Positions 24,261-33,829 are shown, counted from the first letter of the stretch. The stretch: 64,000 nt of DNA from Promicromonospora citrea (GCF_013004695.1 NZ_JABEMG010000002.1:1-64000), one strand, 5' to 3'. Numbers and translations are program-made. Notes: generated by a model not told the origin, from the sequence alone.

Positions 24261-24752
24261 ATGGCCGAGGCGCTGATGGTCACCTCCCCCGTCGCGGGAC
24301 GGGTGGTCGCGATGCGCGACGTGCCCGACCCGGTCTTCGCCGAGAGCATGGTCGGCCCGGGGCTCGCCGTCGACCCGGACCCCGCGGCGGGCACGAGCGC
24401 GGTCGCACCGTGCGCCGGCGTCGTCGTCAAGCTGCACCCGCACGCGTTCGTGCTGCTCGCACCCTCGGGCGACGCTCAGGCGGCCGAGGGATCGGGCCGC
24501 GGTGTGCTCGTGCACCTGGGCATCGACACCGTGCAGCTCGAGGGCGAGGGGTTCGCGCTGCTCGCCGCGGAGGGCGACACCGTCGAGGCGGGCCAGGAGC
24601 TCGTGCGCTGGTCCCCCGCCGCGGTCGCCGACGGCGGCCGGTCCCCGCTGGTCCCCGTCGTCGCGCTGGACCTGGGGACCGACGGGCTCACCGAGATCGC
24701 CGCCCCCGGCACCGTCGTCCGCGCGGGCGACCCCCTCTTCCGCCTCGGCTGA
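24261..24752 (+). CDS. crr: PTS glucose-type IIA component
   Basis: The 163-residue stand-alone IIA-Glc domain has active-site H85 in GVLVHLGIDTVQLEG, with the supporting H61 in KLHPHAF. It accepts phosphate from HPr and passes it to a IIBC permease, and in many bacteria has regulatory roles. CAGGAT lies 6 bases before the ATG. It is divergent from ptsI and followed 33 bases later by a HAD gene. Confidence 0.9.
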   Translation: MAEALMVTSPVAGRVVAMRDVPDPVFAESMVGPGLAVDPDPAAGTSAVAPCAGVVVKLHPHAFVLLAPSGDAQAAEGSGRGVLVHLGIDTVQLEGEGFALLAAEGDTVEAGQELVRWSPAAVADGGRSPLVPVVALDLGTDGLTEIAAPGTVVRAGDPLFRLG

Positions 24753-24772
24753 GGTCCCCGCCGCCCCCGGCA

Positions 24773-24778
24773 TAGAGT
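24773..24778 (+). promoter_or_regulatory. -10 element of HAD gene (leaderless)
   Basis: TAGAGT, 7 bases before ATG 24786. Confidence 0.5.
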
Positions 24779-24785
24779 CGCCCCC

Positions 24786-25430
24786 ATGGTGCGTACGGTG
24801 GTGTTCGACGTGGGTGAGACGCTGATCGACGAGTCGAGGATCTGGCTGCGCTGGGCCGAGCGGCTGGGGGTCCCGCCGCTGACGTTCCTGGGCGTGCTGG
24901 GCGGCTGCGCCGCGCTGGACCTCCCGCACCTCGAGGCGTTCGCGCTGGTGCGTCCCGGCCTCGACGTCGACGAGGAGGCCGAGCGCTGGGCGCGGGACGA
25001 CCCGGACGGCCTGCGGAACGGGTTCGACGCGGACGACCTCTACCCCGACGTCCGCCCCGCGCTGGCGGCGTTGCGCGAGGCCGGGCTCGACGTCGTGGTC
25101 GCGGGCAACCAGCCGCCCGTCGCGCGCGCGGCGCTCGAGGCCATGGACCTGCCGGTGAGCGCGATCCGCACCTCGGACGAGTGGGGCGTGCAGAAGCCCG
25201 ACCCCGGGTTCTTCGCGCGCGTGGCCGAGCTGTCGGGGGTCGCGCCGCAGGAGATCGCGTACGTCGGCGACCGGCTGGACAACGACGTGCTGCCCGCCGC
25301 CGAGGCGGGCATGCGCCCGGTCCTGCTGCGCCGCGGGCCGTGGGGGTACCTGCACGCCCGGCGGCCGGAGGCGGCGCGCACCACGGTCATCGACTCGCTG
25401 GCCGAGCTGCCCGCCGTGCTGATGGGCTGA
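24786..25430 (+). CDS. HAD-like hydrolase with altered catalytic motifs
   Basis: The 214-residue haloacid-dehalogenase fold protein starts with FDVGETLIDES, so the nucleophile Asp is present but the second Asp of the DxD motif is Gly. Motif II reads AGNQ rather than a Ser/Thr. The motif III Lys (GVQKPDPGFF) and motif IV acids (GDRLDNDV) are intact. Loss of the second Asp is seen in HAD dehalogenases and phosphonatases and argues against a plain phosphatase. The substrate is unknown. Confidence 0.8.
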   Translation: MVRTVVFDVGETLIDESRIWLRWAERLGVPPLTFLGVLGGCAALDLPHLEAFALVRPGLDVDEEAERWARDDPDGLRNGFDADDLYPDVRPALAALREAGLDVVVAGNQPPVARAALEAMDLPVSAIRTSDEWGVQKPDPGFFARVAELSGVAPQEIAYVGDRLDNDVLPAAEAGMRPVLLRRGPWGYLHARRPEAARTTVIDSLAELPAVLMG

Positions 25431-25432
25431 GC

Positions 25433-25458
25433 CCGGCAGACCTGACCGGCAGACCTGA
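25433..25458. repeat. 13-bp tandem duplication after the HAD stop codon
   Basis: CCGGCAGACCTGA occurs twice head to tail (25433-25445, 25446-25458), directly after the HAD stop. Confidence 0.7.
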
Positions 25459-25468
25459 CCAGCAGGGC

Positions 25469-27436
25469 TCAGCCCCGCAGCGGCAGCGTCAGCTCCGCGT
25501 CGCCCTCCGGCACGACGCGCACGGGCACGCCCCAGTCCTGCTGCGCGAGGTGGCACGCCGGGAACACGTCCGGGTCAGGCTCGCCGTCCGGGAGCAGGGG
25601 TACCTCGTCGCACGACGCCGCCTTGGCCGTCACGTGCAGCACGCCCTCGGCCACGTCGGGGTTGATCACGAGGTCGCGGAACAGGTCGGTCCCCGTGCCG
25701 GCGCCGGACAGCAGCAGCTCGGGAGGGGTCGCGCTCACCTGGAGCGACGTCGACGGGCCCCAGCGGTCGTCCAGCTTCTGGCCGGGGGCGGGCGCGAAGG
25801 GCACGTCGAGGCGGAGAGCGCCCGCCGCGACGCCGGTGGCGGGCCGGGCCACGCGGTGCGCGCCGCCGTCGAGCACCTCGCCCACGAGCGTCGCGGGCAG
25901 CGCGACGCGCGTGAGCCGGTGCGCGGCCGACTCGACGACCAGCAGGTGCACGGTGTCCTCGGCGACCTCGACCAGCACGCCCGAGGGCTCGGCCAGCCCG
26001 CGCGCGAGCGTGGTCACCTCGCCCGACGCGGGGTCGTACCGGCGCACCGCGCCGTTGTACGTGTCGGCGACGACGACGCTGCCGTCCGGCAGCACGCCGA
26101 CGCCGAGCGGGTGCTGCAGCAGCGCCTGGTCGGCGGCGCCGTCCCGGTGGCCGAAGTCGAACAGGCCCTGCCCCACGGCGGTGGTGACGGTCGCTGCCGG
26201 CGCGCCGTCCGCGCCGGCGGACAGCTCGACCCGGCGCAGCGACGAGGTCTCGGAGTCCGCGATCCACAGGGCGCCGTCGGGCAGGCCGTCCCCGCCGACC
26301 GCCGGCACGACGGCCGACGTCTGGGCGAACCACGCGTCCTGGCCCGGGCCGTCCTGGAGCCCCTCGTTCATGGTCCCGGCGAGCAGGCCCGCCGACCCCT
26401 GCACCAGGTCGACCTCCCACAGCGTGTGGTTGCCCGCCATGGCGACGACGAACGCGGCGCGCACGGGCGACCACGCGATGTCCCACGGGGAGCTGAGGCG
26501 CACGTCGAGCGGGGCGACCGTGCTCCCGGGCTCGTAGGCGCGGCGCGGCTCGCCGTCCCGGCCCACGTTCTCCTGGCCGCCGACCATGAACTGCTCGCCG
26601 GTGCCCGCGACGGTGGTCACACGGCCGTCGGCCAGGCGCACACCCCGCAGGGCGTGGTTGACCGTGTCGGCGACGACGACGTCGTAGCCCAGCTCGGCGC
26701 GCAGCTCCTCGGGCACCAGGCACAGCCCGTTCGGTTCGGAGAACATCGCCACGGCGGGCCCGCCGTCGAGCAGCCCGCGGTCGCCGGAACCGATCCGCCG
26801 CACGAGCGTCTCGCCGTCGGGCGCGAGCTCGGCGAGCGAGTGGTGCCCGGCGTCGGCGACCAGGAGGTTGCCGCCCGGCAGCGTGATCGCCTTGGCGGGG
26901 AAGCGGAGCGTGCCCGACGTCGGCTCGGGCGGCACGTAGGGCCCGTCGCCGCGGTGCAGCGTGCCCTTGGCGGCGTGCTCGGCGACGAGGTCGGTGACCA
27001 GCGCAGCGATGGCGGAACCGTGCCCCTCCCCCGCCATCTGCGCCACGATGTAGCCCTCCGGGTCGACGACGACGAGCGTGGGCCACGCCCGCGCCGTGTA
27101 CGCGCCCCAGGTGACGAGCTCCGGGTCGTCGAGCACGGGGTGGTGCACCTCGTACCGCTCGACGGCGGCCGCGAGCGCCTCCGGGTCGGCCTCGTGCTCG
27201 AACTTCGGCGAGTGGACGCCGACGACGACGAGCTCGTCGCGGTGCCGCTCCTCGACCTCGCGCAGCTCGTCGAGGACGTGCAGGCAGTTGATGCAGCAGA
27301 AGGTCCAGAAGTCGAGGACGACGACCTTGCCGCGCAGGTCGGCGAGGGTGACGTCCTTGCCGCCGGTGTTCAGCCAGCCCCGTCCGACGAGCTCGGAGGC
27401 GCGGACGCGGGGGAGGTTCTGCAGGCCAGTGCTCAC
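25469..27436 (-). CDS. NHLRC2-like thioredoxin-NHL repeat protein
   Basis: The 655-residue protein has the layout of NHLRC2. An N-terminal thioredoxin-like domain shows DFWTFCCINCLHVL, keeping the CCINC active-site pattern. An NHL-repeat beta-propeller follows (for example GNLLVADAGHHSLAEL, VVVADTYNGAVRRYD), then a C-terminal beta domain. A redox or scaffold role is likely, and the bacterial function is unknown. GTG 27436 is chosen: GACAAT stands 6 bases upstream and homology begins there, while the open frame upstream is low-complexity. There is no signal peptide. Confidence 0.85.
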   Translation of the reverse strand: MSTGLQNLPRVRASELVGRGWLNTGGKDVTLADLRGKVVVLDFWTFCCINCLHVLDELREVEERHRDELVVVGVHSPKFEHEADPEALAAAVERYEVHHPVLDDPELVTWGAYTARAWPTLVVVDPEGYIVAQMAGEGHGSAIAALVTDLVAEHAAKGTLHRGDGPYVPPEPTSGTLRFPAKAITLPGGNLLVADAGHHSLAELAPDGETLVRRIGSGDRGLLDGGPAVAMFSEPNGLCLVPEELRAELGYDVVVADTVNHALRGVRLADGRVTTVAGTGEQFMVGGQENVGRDGEPRRAYEPGSTVAPLDVRLSSPWDIAWSPVRAAFVVAMAGNHTLWEVDLVQGSAGLLAGTMNEGLQDGPGQDAWFAQTSAVVPAVGGDGLPDGALWIADSETSSLRRVELSAGADGAPAATVTTAVGQGLFDFGHRDGAADQALLQHPLGVGVLPDGSVVVADTYNGAVRRYDPASGEVTTLARGLAEPSGVLVEVAEDTVHLLVVESAAHRLTRVALPATLVGEVLDGGAHRVARPATGVAAGALRLDVPFAPAPGQKLDDRWGPSTSLQVSATPPELLLSGAGTGTDLFRDLVINPDVAEGVLHVTAKAASCDEVPLLPDGEPDPDVFPACHLAQQDWGVPVRVVPEGDAELTLPLRG

Positions 27437-27446
27437 CCGCCCATTG

Positions 27447-27674
27447 TCACTCGGGGCGGCTGGTGTCCTGCTCCGTGTCCGCCGTGCGGGCACGCCACTG
27501 CTCGACCAGCGCCTTGTCCGCGCGGCGACGCGTGAGGTCGCTCTTGTTCGAGTGCACGGCGTCGCGGTGCGCCAGGAGCGCCTCGCGGTCCCGCTCGAGG
27601 GCCCACATGAGCGCCGCGCGCACGTCCGCACGGGTCACTCGCGTGCTGCGCCTCTCGTCCATCGTCCCGATCAT
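27447..27674 (-). CDS. small hypothetical protein
   Basis: This short basic protein of about 75 residues has no recognised domain; the central helix reads RADVRAALMWALERDREALL. Starts at 27755, 27674 or 27662 are all possible. The middle one has the best, still weak, upstream purines. It ends 10 bases before the NHL gene start on the same strand, so it may be cotranscribed with it. Confidence 0.5.
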   Translation of the reverse strand: MIGTMDERRSTRVTRADVRAALMWALERDREALLAHRDAVHSNKSDLTRRRADKALVEQWRARTADTEQDTSRPE

Positions 27675-27923
27675 TCTCGCCGTTTCCGTGTCCGCGGGTG
27701 CCCGGGCCGGGCACCGCCACCGTTTCAGGAGGCCTGCTCGGGAGGTTTGTGACATCCCAGGTCTTCCTGGCTTTCACCCGGCCGTGATTGGGTGTAGCAG
27801 AGGAACGTACCGCGCAAACCCGGCATCGGGATATCCGTCTTTCGGATGACATCTGGGGACGGACCGGCGTGTCGTGACGAGGTGGGGTCGGGTGTGTCGG
27901 TGGGTGAGGAGAGGATCAGGGGT

Positions 27924-28976
27924 ATGGACCGCGACGAGGCCAGGACACTGAAGGAGCAGCTTGCGGCGTTCGCCCTCGACCTCGCGGAGCGGCACGGCGA
28001 CGTGCCGACGCCGCGGTCGGGCGGCGGCACCGCGACCGCGGTCCGCGCGGCCGACGTGGTCCGCGCCCCGACGCTCGCGCTCGGCCTCGTGCCGCAGGGC
28101 GAGGGCGAGTTCGGCATCGCCGTCCGGTACCGGCTCGGGATCCCTCGCGCGCGGTCGATCGTGCGCAAGGTGTCGGCGGAGGTGGGGCCCGCCGTCGACG
28201 TGCGGCGCACGGGCCGCATCCGCCCCGTGAGCGAGCTGGGCCCGCGCCCGCCCGCGCCCACGTCCCTGGCCGACGGCGACACCGACCGGCGCAGACCGCT
28301 GCGCCCCGGCCTCTCGATCGGGCACGTCGGCGTCACGGCGGGCACGCTCGGCGCCTTCGTCACCCGGGCGGGCGACGGGCACCTGTACGCGCTGTCGAAC
28401 TACCACGTGCTCGCCGGCTCGCCCGACGCCCGGCCCGGCGACGTCGTGCTGCAGCCGGGGCCTGCAGACGGCGGCCTGCCGCCCGGCGACCGGATCGGCG
28501 AGCTGACGGAGGTGGTCGACCTCGACGGCGCGGAGCCCGCGTACACCGACGCCGCCATCGCCCGGCTCGACCGGGTGCCCGTCGACTTCGAGTACCCGGT
28601 CGGCCGCGTGGTGAAGACCGCGCGGGCTCTCGGCGGCGAGACCGTCGGCAAGGTGGGCCGCACGACGTCGGTCACGCGGGGGCGCGTGACGGCGATCGAG
28701 CTCGACGACGTCATCGTGGGCTACGAGGACCTGGGCGCGCTCGCGTTCGACGACCAGATCGAGATCGAGAGCCTCGACGACGGACCGTTCTCGCGCGGCG
28801 GCGACTCGGGCGCGCTCGTGTACCGCGAGGACGGCGTGGCGCTCGGTCTGCTGTTCGCGGGGTCCGAGTCCGGCGGGCGGAGCGGCAAGGGGCTCACCTA
28901 TGCCAACCCGATCGACCGCGTGCTGGAGATCCTGGGCATCGAGCTCGCGCGCGAGCCTGCGCAGCCGTTCGCATGA
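27924..28976 (+). CDS. trypsin-fold serine protease with N-terminal prodomain-like region
   Basis: This 350-residue protein has an S1-fold catalytic domain with H161 (ALSNYHVLAG), D209 (TDAAIARL) and S295 (RGGDSGALV). It has no signal peptide or membrane helix, so it is cytosolic or leaves by an unknown route. The first 105 residues form a separate alpha/beta region (helix with DEARTLK, then KVSAEVGPAVDVRRTGRI) that resembles the small protein encoded downstream. The start ATG 27924 has GGAGAGG about 10 bases upstream; the frame is open 26 codons further. Substrate and activation are unknown. Confidence 0.82.
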   Translation: MDRDEARTLKEQLAAFALDLAERHGDVPTPRSGGGTATAVRAADVVRAPTLALGLVPQGEGEFGIAVRYRLGIPRARSIVRKVSAEVGPAVDVRRTGRIRPVSELGPRPPAPTSLADGDTDRRRPLRPGLSIGHVGVTAGTLGAFVTRAGDGHLYALSNYHVLAGSPDARPGDVVLQPGPADGGLPPGDRIGELTEVVDLDGAEPAYTDAAIARLDRVPVDFEYPVGRVVKTARALGGETVGKVGRTTSVTRGRVTAIELDDVIVGYEDLGALAFDDQIEIESLDDGPFSRGGDSGALVYREDGVALGLLFAGSESGGRSGKGLTYANPIDRVLEILGIELAREPAQPFA

Positions 28977-29197
28977 GCCTGCCGCGGGCGTTCGGTGGGC
29001 GCACCAGCGTTTCGCCCGCCGGGCGTGTCGGGGGCCGGCCGGTGGCGGCCGGGCGTGTCCCGACGGCGCGTCGCGGGGTGAACACCGCCTGACCTGCGGC
29101 GTCGTCCGGGGTCGCGTGGAGCGGCGGAGGGCACGTCCCGGGCCGGTGGTAGGGGGTAGACACGGGGGACACAATGGATGACCAGGAGGTGATCGGG

Positions 29198-29539
29198 ATG
29201 GCAACACTCGACGAGGCTCGCTCCGCAAAAGCCGCATTGCGGGAAAAAGTGGTCGGGCTGGCCGGTGTGATCGGCGTCGGCGTCGCCCCTGAGTTCACGA
29301 CGTCCCTCGGACAGCCGCCCCGCGAGTACCCGACCCGGGCACAGGCGCGGCCGGCGTCCGGTGGCTCACCGGTCGAGGTGCTCACCGAGGAGGTCTCGGT
29401 GGAGCAGGTCACCGGGCCCGGCGGGAGCTGGGTGCTCCAGGTCAACGTGACGGACCCCGCCCTCGTGGACAAGGTGCCGGAGGAGATCGGGGACGTGGCG
29501 GTCCGCGTCCGGGTCGTCGGCGCCGTCCGGGCCGGCTGA
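29198..29539 (+). CDS. small protein resembling the protease N-terminal domain
   Basis: The 113-residue protein starts at ATG 29198 behind a strong AGGAGGT. Its opening helix (LDEARSAKAAL) and its C-terminal block (KVPEEIGDVAVRVRVVGAV) align with residues 4-20 and 82-100 of the preceding protease. It thus looks like a free copy of that protein's N-terminal domain. It could be an inhibitor, activator or decoy. The direct function is unknown. It follows the protease by 220 bases and probably has its own promoter. Confidence 0.7.
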   Translation: MATLDEARSAKAALREKVVGLAGVIGVGVAPEFTTSLGQPPREYPTRAQARPASGGSPVEVLTEEVSVEQVTGPGGSWVLQVNVTDPALVDKVPEEIGDVAVRVRVVGAVRAG

Positions 29540-29553
29540 ACGACCCGGACGGC
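29522..29553. terminator. bidirectional terminator
   Basis: A 10-bp stem GCCGTCCGGG/CCCGGACGGC with a 12-base loop spans the ends of two convergent genes. Confidence 0.65.
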
Positions 29554-29560
29554 GGGGCGG

Positions 29561-31720
29561 TCAGCCCAGCGTCGACGGCAGCTCGCGCGTCTCGCCCAGG
29601 ACGTGCTCCGCGAGGAACACCGACACCACCTGGTACCAGGTCTTGGCGTTCTGCGGCGTGAGCACCCAGTGGTTCTCGTCCGGGAAGTACAGGAACCGGT
29701 GCGGCGTCTCGCCGTCGTCCGAGGCCGCGAGGCCCGACCGCGTGAGCAGCTCGAACCACAGGCGCAGGCCCTCGCCGACCGGGACGCGGTAGTCCTTGTC
29801 GCCGTGGATCACCAGCATCGGCGTGCGGATCTGGTCGACCGACCGGTGCGGGCTGTTCTCCAGCGCCCTCTCCGGCGTCATCTCACGGGCCCAGTAGAAG
29901 CTCGCGTCCGTGGTCGGACCGAACTGGTCCAGGGCCCACAGGCTCGCGTGGGTCACCACCGCGCGGAACCGGTCGGTGTGCCCGGCCACCCAGTTGGCCA
30001 TGTAGCCGCCGAACGACCCGCCCATCGCGGCCGTGCGCGTCTCGTCGATCTCCGGCAGGGCCTCGGCCGCGTCCGTGATCGCCATGAGGTCCGTGAACGG
30101 CGCACCGCCCCACGCACCCCAGCCACGCTGGACGAACTCCTGCCCGTAACCCGTCGACAGCGCCGGGTCCGGCAGCAGCACCGCGTAGCCCTGCGCCACC
30201 ATGAGCCACGGGTTCCACCGCCAGCTCCACACGTTCCACGACCCGAGCGGGCCACCGTGGATCCACAGCAGCAGCGGGGCCTTCGCGTCCGGCCCCGCGT
30301 CCGCGGGGAGCGCGAGCCAGGCGCGCACACGGACGCCGTCGTCGGTGGTCGTCTCGACCTCGGTGAGCCGGCCCGGCAGCGGCGGGGCGGGCACCGGCGA
30401 GCGCAGCACGGTCGCCGGGACCGGCGTCCGCTCCCCCGGTGCGCCCGACGCGCGGAACGCCGCCAGGTCGACACGCACGGGCTCGGCCGGTGCCACGTAC
30501 GAGGTACGCAGCGCGAACAGCGTGGCGCCGTCGGGCGTGACGGAGACGTCGGTGAGGACCGCGTCGTCGGCGGTCACCCGCTCGACCACGACCTCGCCGC
30601 CGGGCAGGGCGCCCGTGAAGCCGACCAGGAAGACGGGGCCGCGCCCGTCGTCGTCGGCCGTGACGAGCAGGCCGGTGCCGTCGGGGAGCCACGTGGGGCG
30701 GCCCGGCCAGCGGTCCCAGTCGTCCGCGAGCACGACGGGCTCGGTGGAGCCGTCCAGCGCCACGAGGCCGAGGCGGACGACCGGTGCCTGCTCGGGCGTC
30801 GAGATCGACTCGGTCACGTACGCGACCCACGCCCCGTCGGGCGAGATCCGGGGCGCGGTCGCGTCCGCGTCCGGGTCGTCGACGAGCACGCGACGCTCGC
30901 CCGTCGCGGTGTCGATCGCGACGAGCGTCGACCGCTGCGCGGCCCCGGCGTCCGGGACGGTCCACGAGGTCACGAGGGTGCCGCCGTCGGCGGACAGGTC
31001 CGCCGCGTGATCGTGCAGGTACCGGCCCGGGCCGGTGAGGTCGCGCAGCTCCAGGTGCCTGCCCGGCTCGGCGGCCCGCGCCTCGGCGTCCGCCCCGGGG
31101 GCGGGGGGCAGCGGCGCCGCCGGCACGTCCGCGAGCGCCCCGAGGTCACCGACGAGGCGCCGGTCCTCGCCCGGACCGAGGTCGTGGTCCCAGTACCGCA
31201 CGGGGTAGCCGGTGTGCAGGATCGCGGACACCTTCTGGTCCTTGCGGGCCTTGCGCAGGGCGGCGTCCTGCGTGAGGTCCCCCGCGGACGGCAGGAGCTC
31301 CGCCGCGACGCTCACGACGTCGGCCGAGCGTGCGGCCAGCGGGGCGGAGACGCCGCCCGGCGCGGTCGCGACGACCCGCGCCTCGCCGCCGTCCGCGGGC
31401 AGCAGCCACAGGGCCGGGACCGGGTCGGCACCGTCGGCCGCGTCGGGGTCGGGGCGGGCGGAGGTGAACAGGAGGTCGCCCGTGCGCGTGAACGCGGCGG
31501 ACGACTCGCCCTTCGCCGAGCGGGTCAGGCGGCGGGCCGGCTGCTCGCCCGCCGGGTCCACCTCCCACAGGGCCGTGCGGTACGCGGTGCGCTCGCCGTC
31601 GAGCGTCTGCACCGTCGCGACGAGGCGGGTGCCGTCCGGGCTCGCCGTGAGGCCGGCGAGGCGCGGGACGGCGACGTAGTGGTCGAGGTCGTGGAACGGG
31701 GTCTGCGGGGTTTCGTTCAC
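29561..31720 (-). CDS. S9 family peptidase (acylaminoacyl-peptidase type)
   Basis: The 719-residue prolyl-oligopeptidase-family enzyme has an N-terminal beta-propeller and a C-terminal alpha/beta-hydrolase domain. Catalytic elements are the Ser in GGSFGGYMANW, the Asp in HGDKDYRVP and the His in DENHWV. Oxyanion-side residues show LLWIHGGPLGSW. It would trim short or N-acylated peptides in the cytosol; no signal peptide is seen. The GTG start has TAGACG 6 bases upstream. Confidence 0.9.
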   Translation of the reverse strand: MNETPQTPFHDLDHYVAVPRLAGLTASPDGTRLVATVQTLDGERTAYRTALWEVDPAGEQPARRLTRSAKGESSAAFTRTGDLLFTSARPDPDAADGADPVPALWLLPADGGEARVVATAPGGVSAPLAARSADVVSVAAELLPSAGDLTQDAALRKARKDQKVSAILHTGYPVRYWDHDLGPGEDRRLVGDLGALADVPAAPLPPAPGADAEARAAEPGRHLELRDLTGPGRYLHDHAADLSADGGTLVTSWTVPDAGAAQRSTLVAIDTATGERRVLVDDPDADATAPRISPDGAWVAYVTESISTPEQAPVVRLGLVALDGSTEPVVLADDWDRWPGRPTWLPDGTGLLVTADDDGRGPVFLVGFTGALPGGEVVVERVTADDAVLTDVSVTPDGATLFALRTSYVAPAEPVRVDLAAFRASGAPGERTPVPATVLRSPVPAPPLPGRLTEVETTTDDGVRVRAWLALPADAGPDAKAPLLLWIHGGPLGSWNVWSWRWNPWLMVAQGYAVLLPDPALSTGYGQEFVQRGWGAWGGAPFTDLMAITDAAEALPEIDETRTAAMGGSFGGYMANWVAGHTDRFRAVVTHASLWALDQFGPTTDASFYWAREMTPERALENSPHRSVDQIRTPMLVIHGDKDYRVPVGEGLRLWFELLTRSGLAASDDGETPHRFLYFPDENHWVLTPQNAKTWYQVVSVFLAEHVLGETRELPSTLG

Positions 31721-31786
31721 CGACCACGTCTACCACGGGCCGGTGGGGTGGCGGGCAGGAATATCCTCCGCGTCACCCGGACTGTG

Positions 31787-33829
31787 TCACCCCTGGCCGC
31801 GCCGCGCCTGGTCGGCCTTCTGCGCGAGCATGGCGTTGTAGGCCTCGAGCTCTGCGTCGCCGTCACGCTCGGCCTTGCGGTCGTTGCGCCGGGCCTCGCG
31901 CTGGTCGGACCGCGTCCAGGAGATCGCGACGCCGACGGCGAGCAGCAGCGTCGGCAGCTCGCCGATCCCCCAGGCGACGGCGCCGCCCCGCTGCTGGTCC
32001 TCGATGGCGCTCGGGCCCCACGGGCGGCCCAGGAGCCCGAACCACTCGGGCACGAGCAGCGCGGTGCCGGACGTGAGCGCGACGCCGAAGAACGCGTGGA
32101 ACGCCATCGTGGCGAACAGCAGCACCAGCCGCAGCGGGTAGCCGGGCCGTGAGGGGCCGGGGTCGACCCCGATGAGCGCGTTGGCGAAGAGGTACCCGAC
32201 CAGCGTGAAGTGCAGGACCATCCACACGTGGCCCGCGTAGGTGGTCAGGGCGAGCTCGAACAGCGGCGTGAAGTAGAAGACGATCATGCCGCCCGCGAAG
32301 AGCACGGCCGCGACGACGGGGTGGGCCATGAACCGGCCCCACGGCGAGTGCACGAGCGCGAGGACCCACTCGCGCGGCCCCCACGACCCGTCCTTGCGGG
32401 CGGGCACCGCGCGGACGAGCAGGGTCACGGGCGCGGCGAGCACGAGGAAGATCGGCACGACCATGGCGAGGACCATGTGCTGCACCATGTGCGCGCTGAA
32501 CAGGACGTGGCCGTACGTGGCCGCGCCCCCGTTGGTGGCCCAGAACAGCACGACGACGCCCAGGCACCAGGAGATCGTGCGCCCGACGGGCCAGGCGTCA
32601 CCGCGGGCCCGCAGGCGCAGCACCCACCGCACGTAGACGAGGAGCGCGGCGGCGCAGCCGAAGGCGAGGATGACGTCCCACTGGAACTCGGTGAACCAGC
32701 GCGCGAGCGTGGGCTCGGGCGGCAGCGGGTGGCCGGTGACGAGCTCGGCGGGCGTGGGGTCGGCGATGGGCTCGTCGGGCACAGGCGGCGCCGTCGAGCC
32801 GAGCGCGACCGCCACGCCGGAGACAGCCCCCATGACGGCGACCTCGACGGCCGTGAGCCGCCAGAACAGGCCGACGGCGGCGTCCCGCGTGGTGGCGGGC
32901 GAGGCCAGCCGTGCGACGACGGTGGTGCGGTGCAGCCAGCCCAGCGCGCCCAGGACGACGAGGAGCACGACCTTGATCAGGAGGAGGACGCCGTAGTCCG
33001 TGGTCAGGCCGTCCAGCGAGCCCAGCCGGATCCAGGCGCTGACGAGGCCGGACACGGCGACGGCGAGGAAGCACCACAGCGCGATGTTCGAGTACCGGCG
33101 GATGACGTCCGCCGTCGCGGCGTGGCGCAGGCCGACCAGGGCGACGGCCGCGAGGCCGCCGATCCACAGGGCGGCGCCGCCGAGGTGCAGGAACAGGGCC
33201 GAGACCGCCAGGTCGTGGCTCGCGGCGCCCGCGGCATGCCCGGTCGAGGACTGCATGCCGAGCGCGACGACGGGCAGCGCGAGCGCGCACAGCGCTCCGA
33301 CCCGCCCGCGCACGAGCAGCGCGACGGCGGCGGTGAGCGCCGCGACGACGACGATGCCGAGGTAGGTGCGCCCGACGGTGATGGTCGTGACGTACTCCAT
33401 GAGCGTGGGGCCGAACCCCGGCGCGTCCAGCGGCAGGTAGGTCGACCACGAGAAGCGCAGCACGAGCTGGATCAGGGCCGCGAGCGTCCACAGGCCCGCC
33501 GTCACCCCGGCGACGCCGAGGGCGCGGTCCACGAGCGGGCCGCGGGGCAGGACGAACGCCGCCAGCGCGAGCGACCCGATCGTCACGGCGAGCGACAGCT
33601 CGGTGACGATCGTCGCGACCGGCGCGCCCCAGCGGACGAGCGCCCCCGGGTCGGTGAACGCAGCGAACGCCGTGAAGGCGCCGGAGAACGCGCCGGCCGC
33701 GACGAGGGCGGCGAGCGCGACGAGCGCCGCCGCGGGCAGCGCGACGGCGAGCCAGGGCGGGGCGGCGGGGCCTGCCGCGCCGGCGCGTGCGGGGGTGCCG
33801 GTCCTGTTCCGTGCGTCGGTCGGGGTCAC
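31787..33829 (-). CDS. CopD-CtaG fusion membrane protein
   Basis: The 680-residue integral membrane protein joins a CopD-type copper-resistance domain to a CtaG (caa3-type oxidase assembly) domain. The CopD half has SSTGHAAGAASHD and LFLHLGGAALWIGGL. The CtaG half carries FSAHMVQHMVLAM with the conserved His pair. About 15 helices are expected. The protein probably handles copper for the cytosolic membrane or for cytochrome oxidase. The GTG start has GGAG upstream. This fusion is common in Actinobacteria. Confidence 0.9.
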   Translation of the reverse strand: MTPTDARNRTGTPARAGAAGPAAPPWLAVALPAAALVALAALVAAGAFSGAFTAFAAFTDPGALVRWGAPVATIVTELSLAVTIGSLALAAFVLPRGPLVDRALGVAGVTAGLWTLAALIQLVLRFSWSTYLPLDAPGFGPTLMEYVTTITVGRTYLGIVVVAALTAAVALLVRGRVGALCALALPVVALGMQSSTGHAAGAASHDLAVSALFLHLGGAALWIGGLAAVALVGLRHAATADVIRRYSNIALWCFLAVAVSGLVSAWIRLGSLDGLTTDYGVLLLIKVVLLVVLGALGWLHRTTVVARLASPATTRDAAVGLFWRLTAVEVAVMGAVSGVAVALGSTAPPVPDEPIADPTPAELVTGHPLPPEPTLARWFTEFQWDVILAFGCAAALLVYVRWVLRLRARGDAWPVGRTISWCLGVVVLFWATNGGAATYGHVLFSAHMVQHMVLAMVVPIFLVLAAPVTLLVRAVPARKDGSWGPREWVLALVHSPWGRFMAHPVVAAVLFAGGMIVFYFTPLFELALTTYAGHVWMVLHFTLVGYLFANALIGVDPGPSRPGYPLRLVLLFATMAFHAFFGVALTSGTALLVPEWFGLLGRPWGPSAIEDQQRGGAVAWGIGELPTLLLAVGVAISWTRSDQREARRNDRKAERDGDAELEAYNAMLAQKADQARRGQG

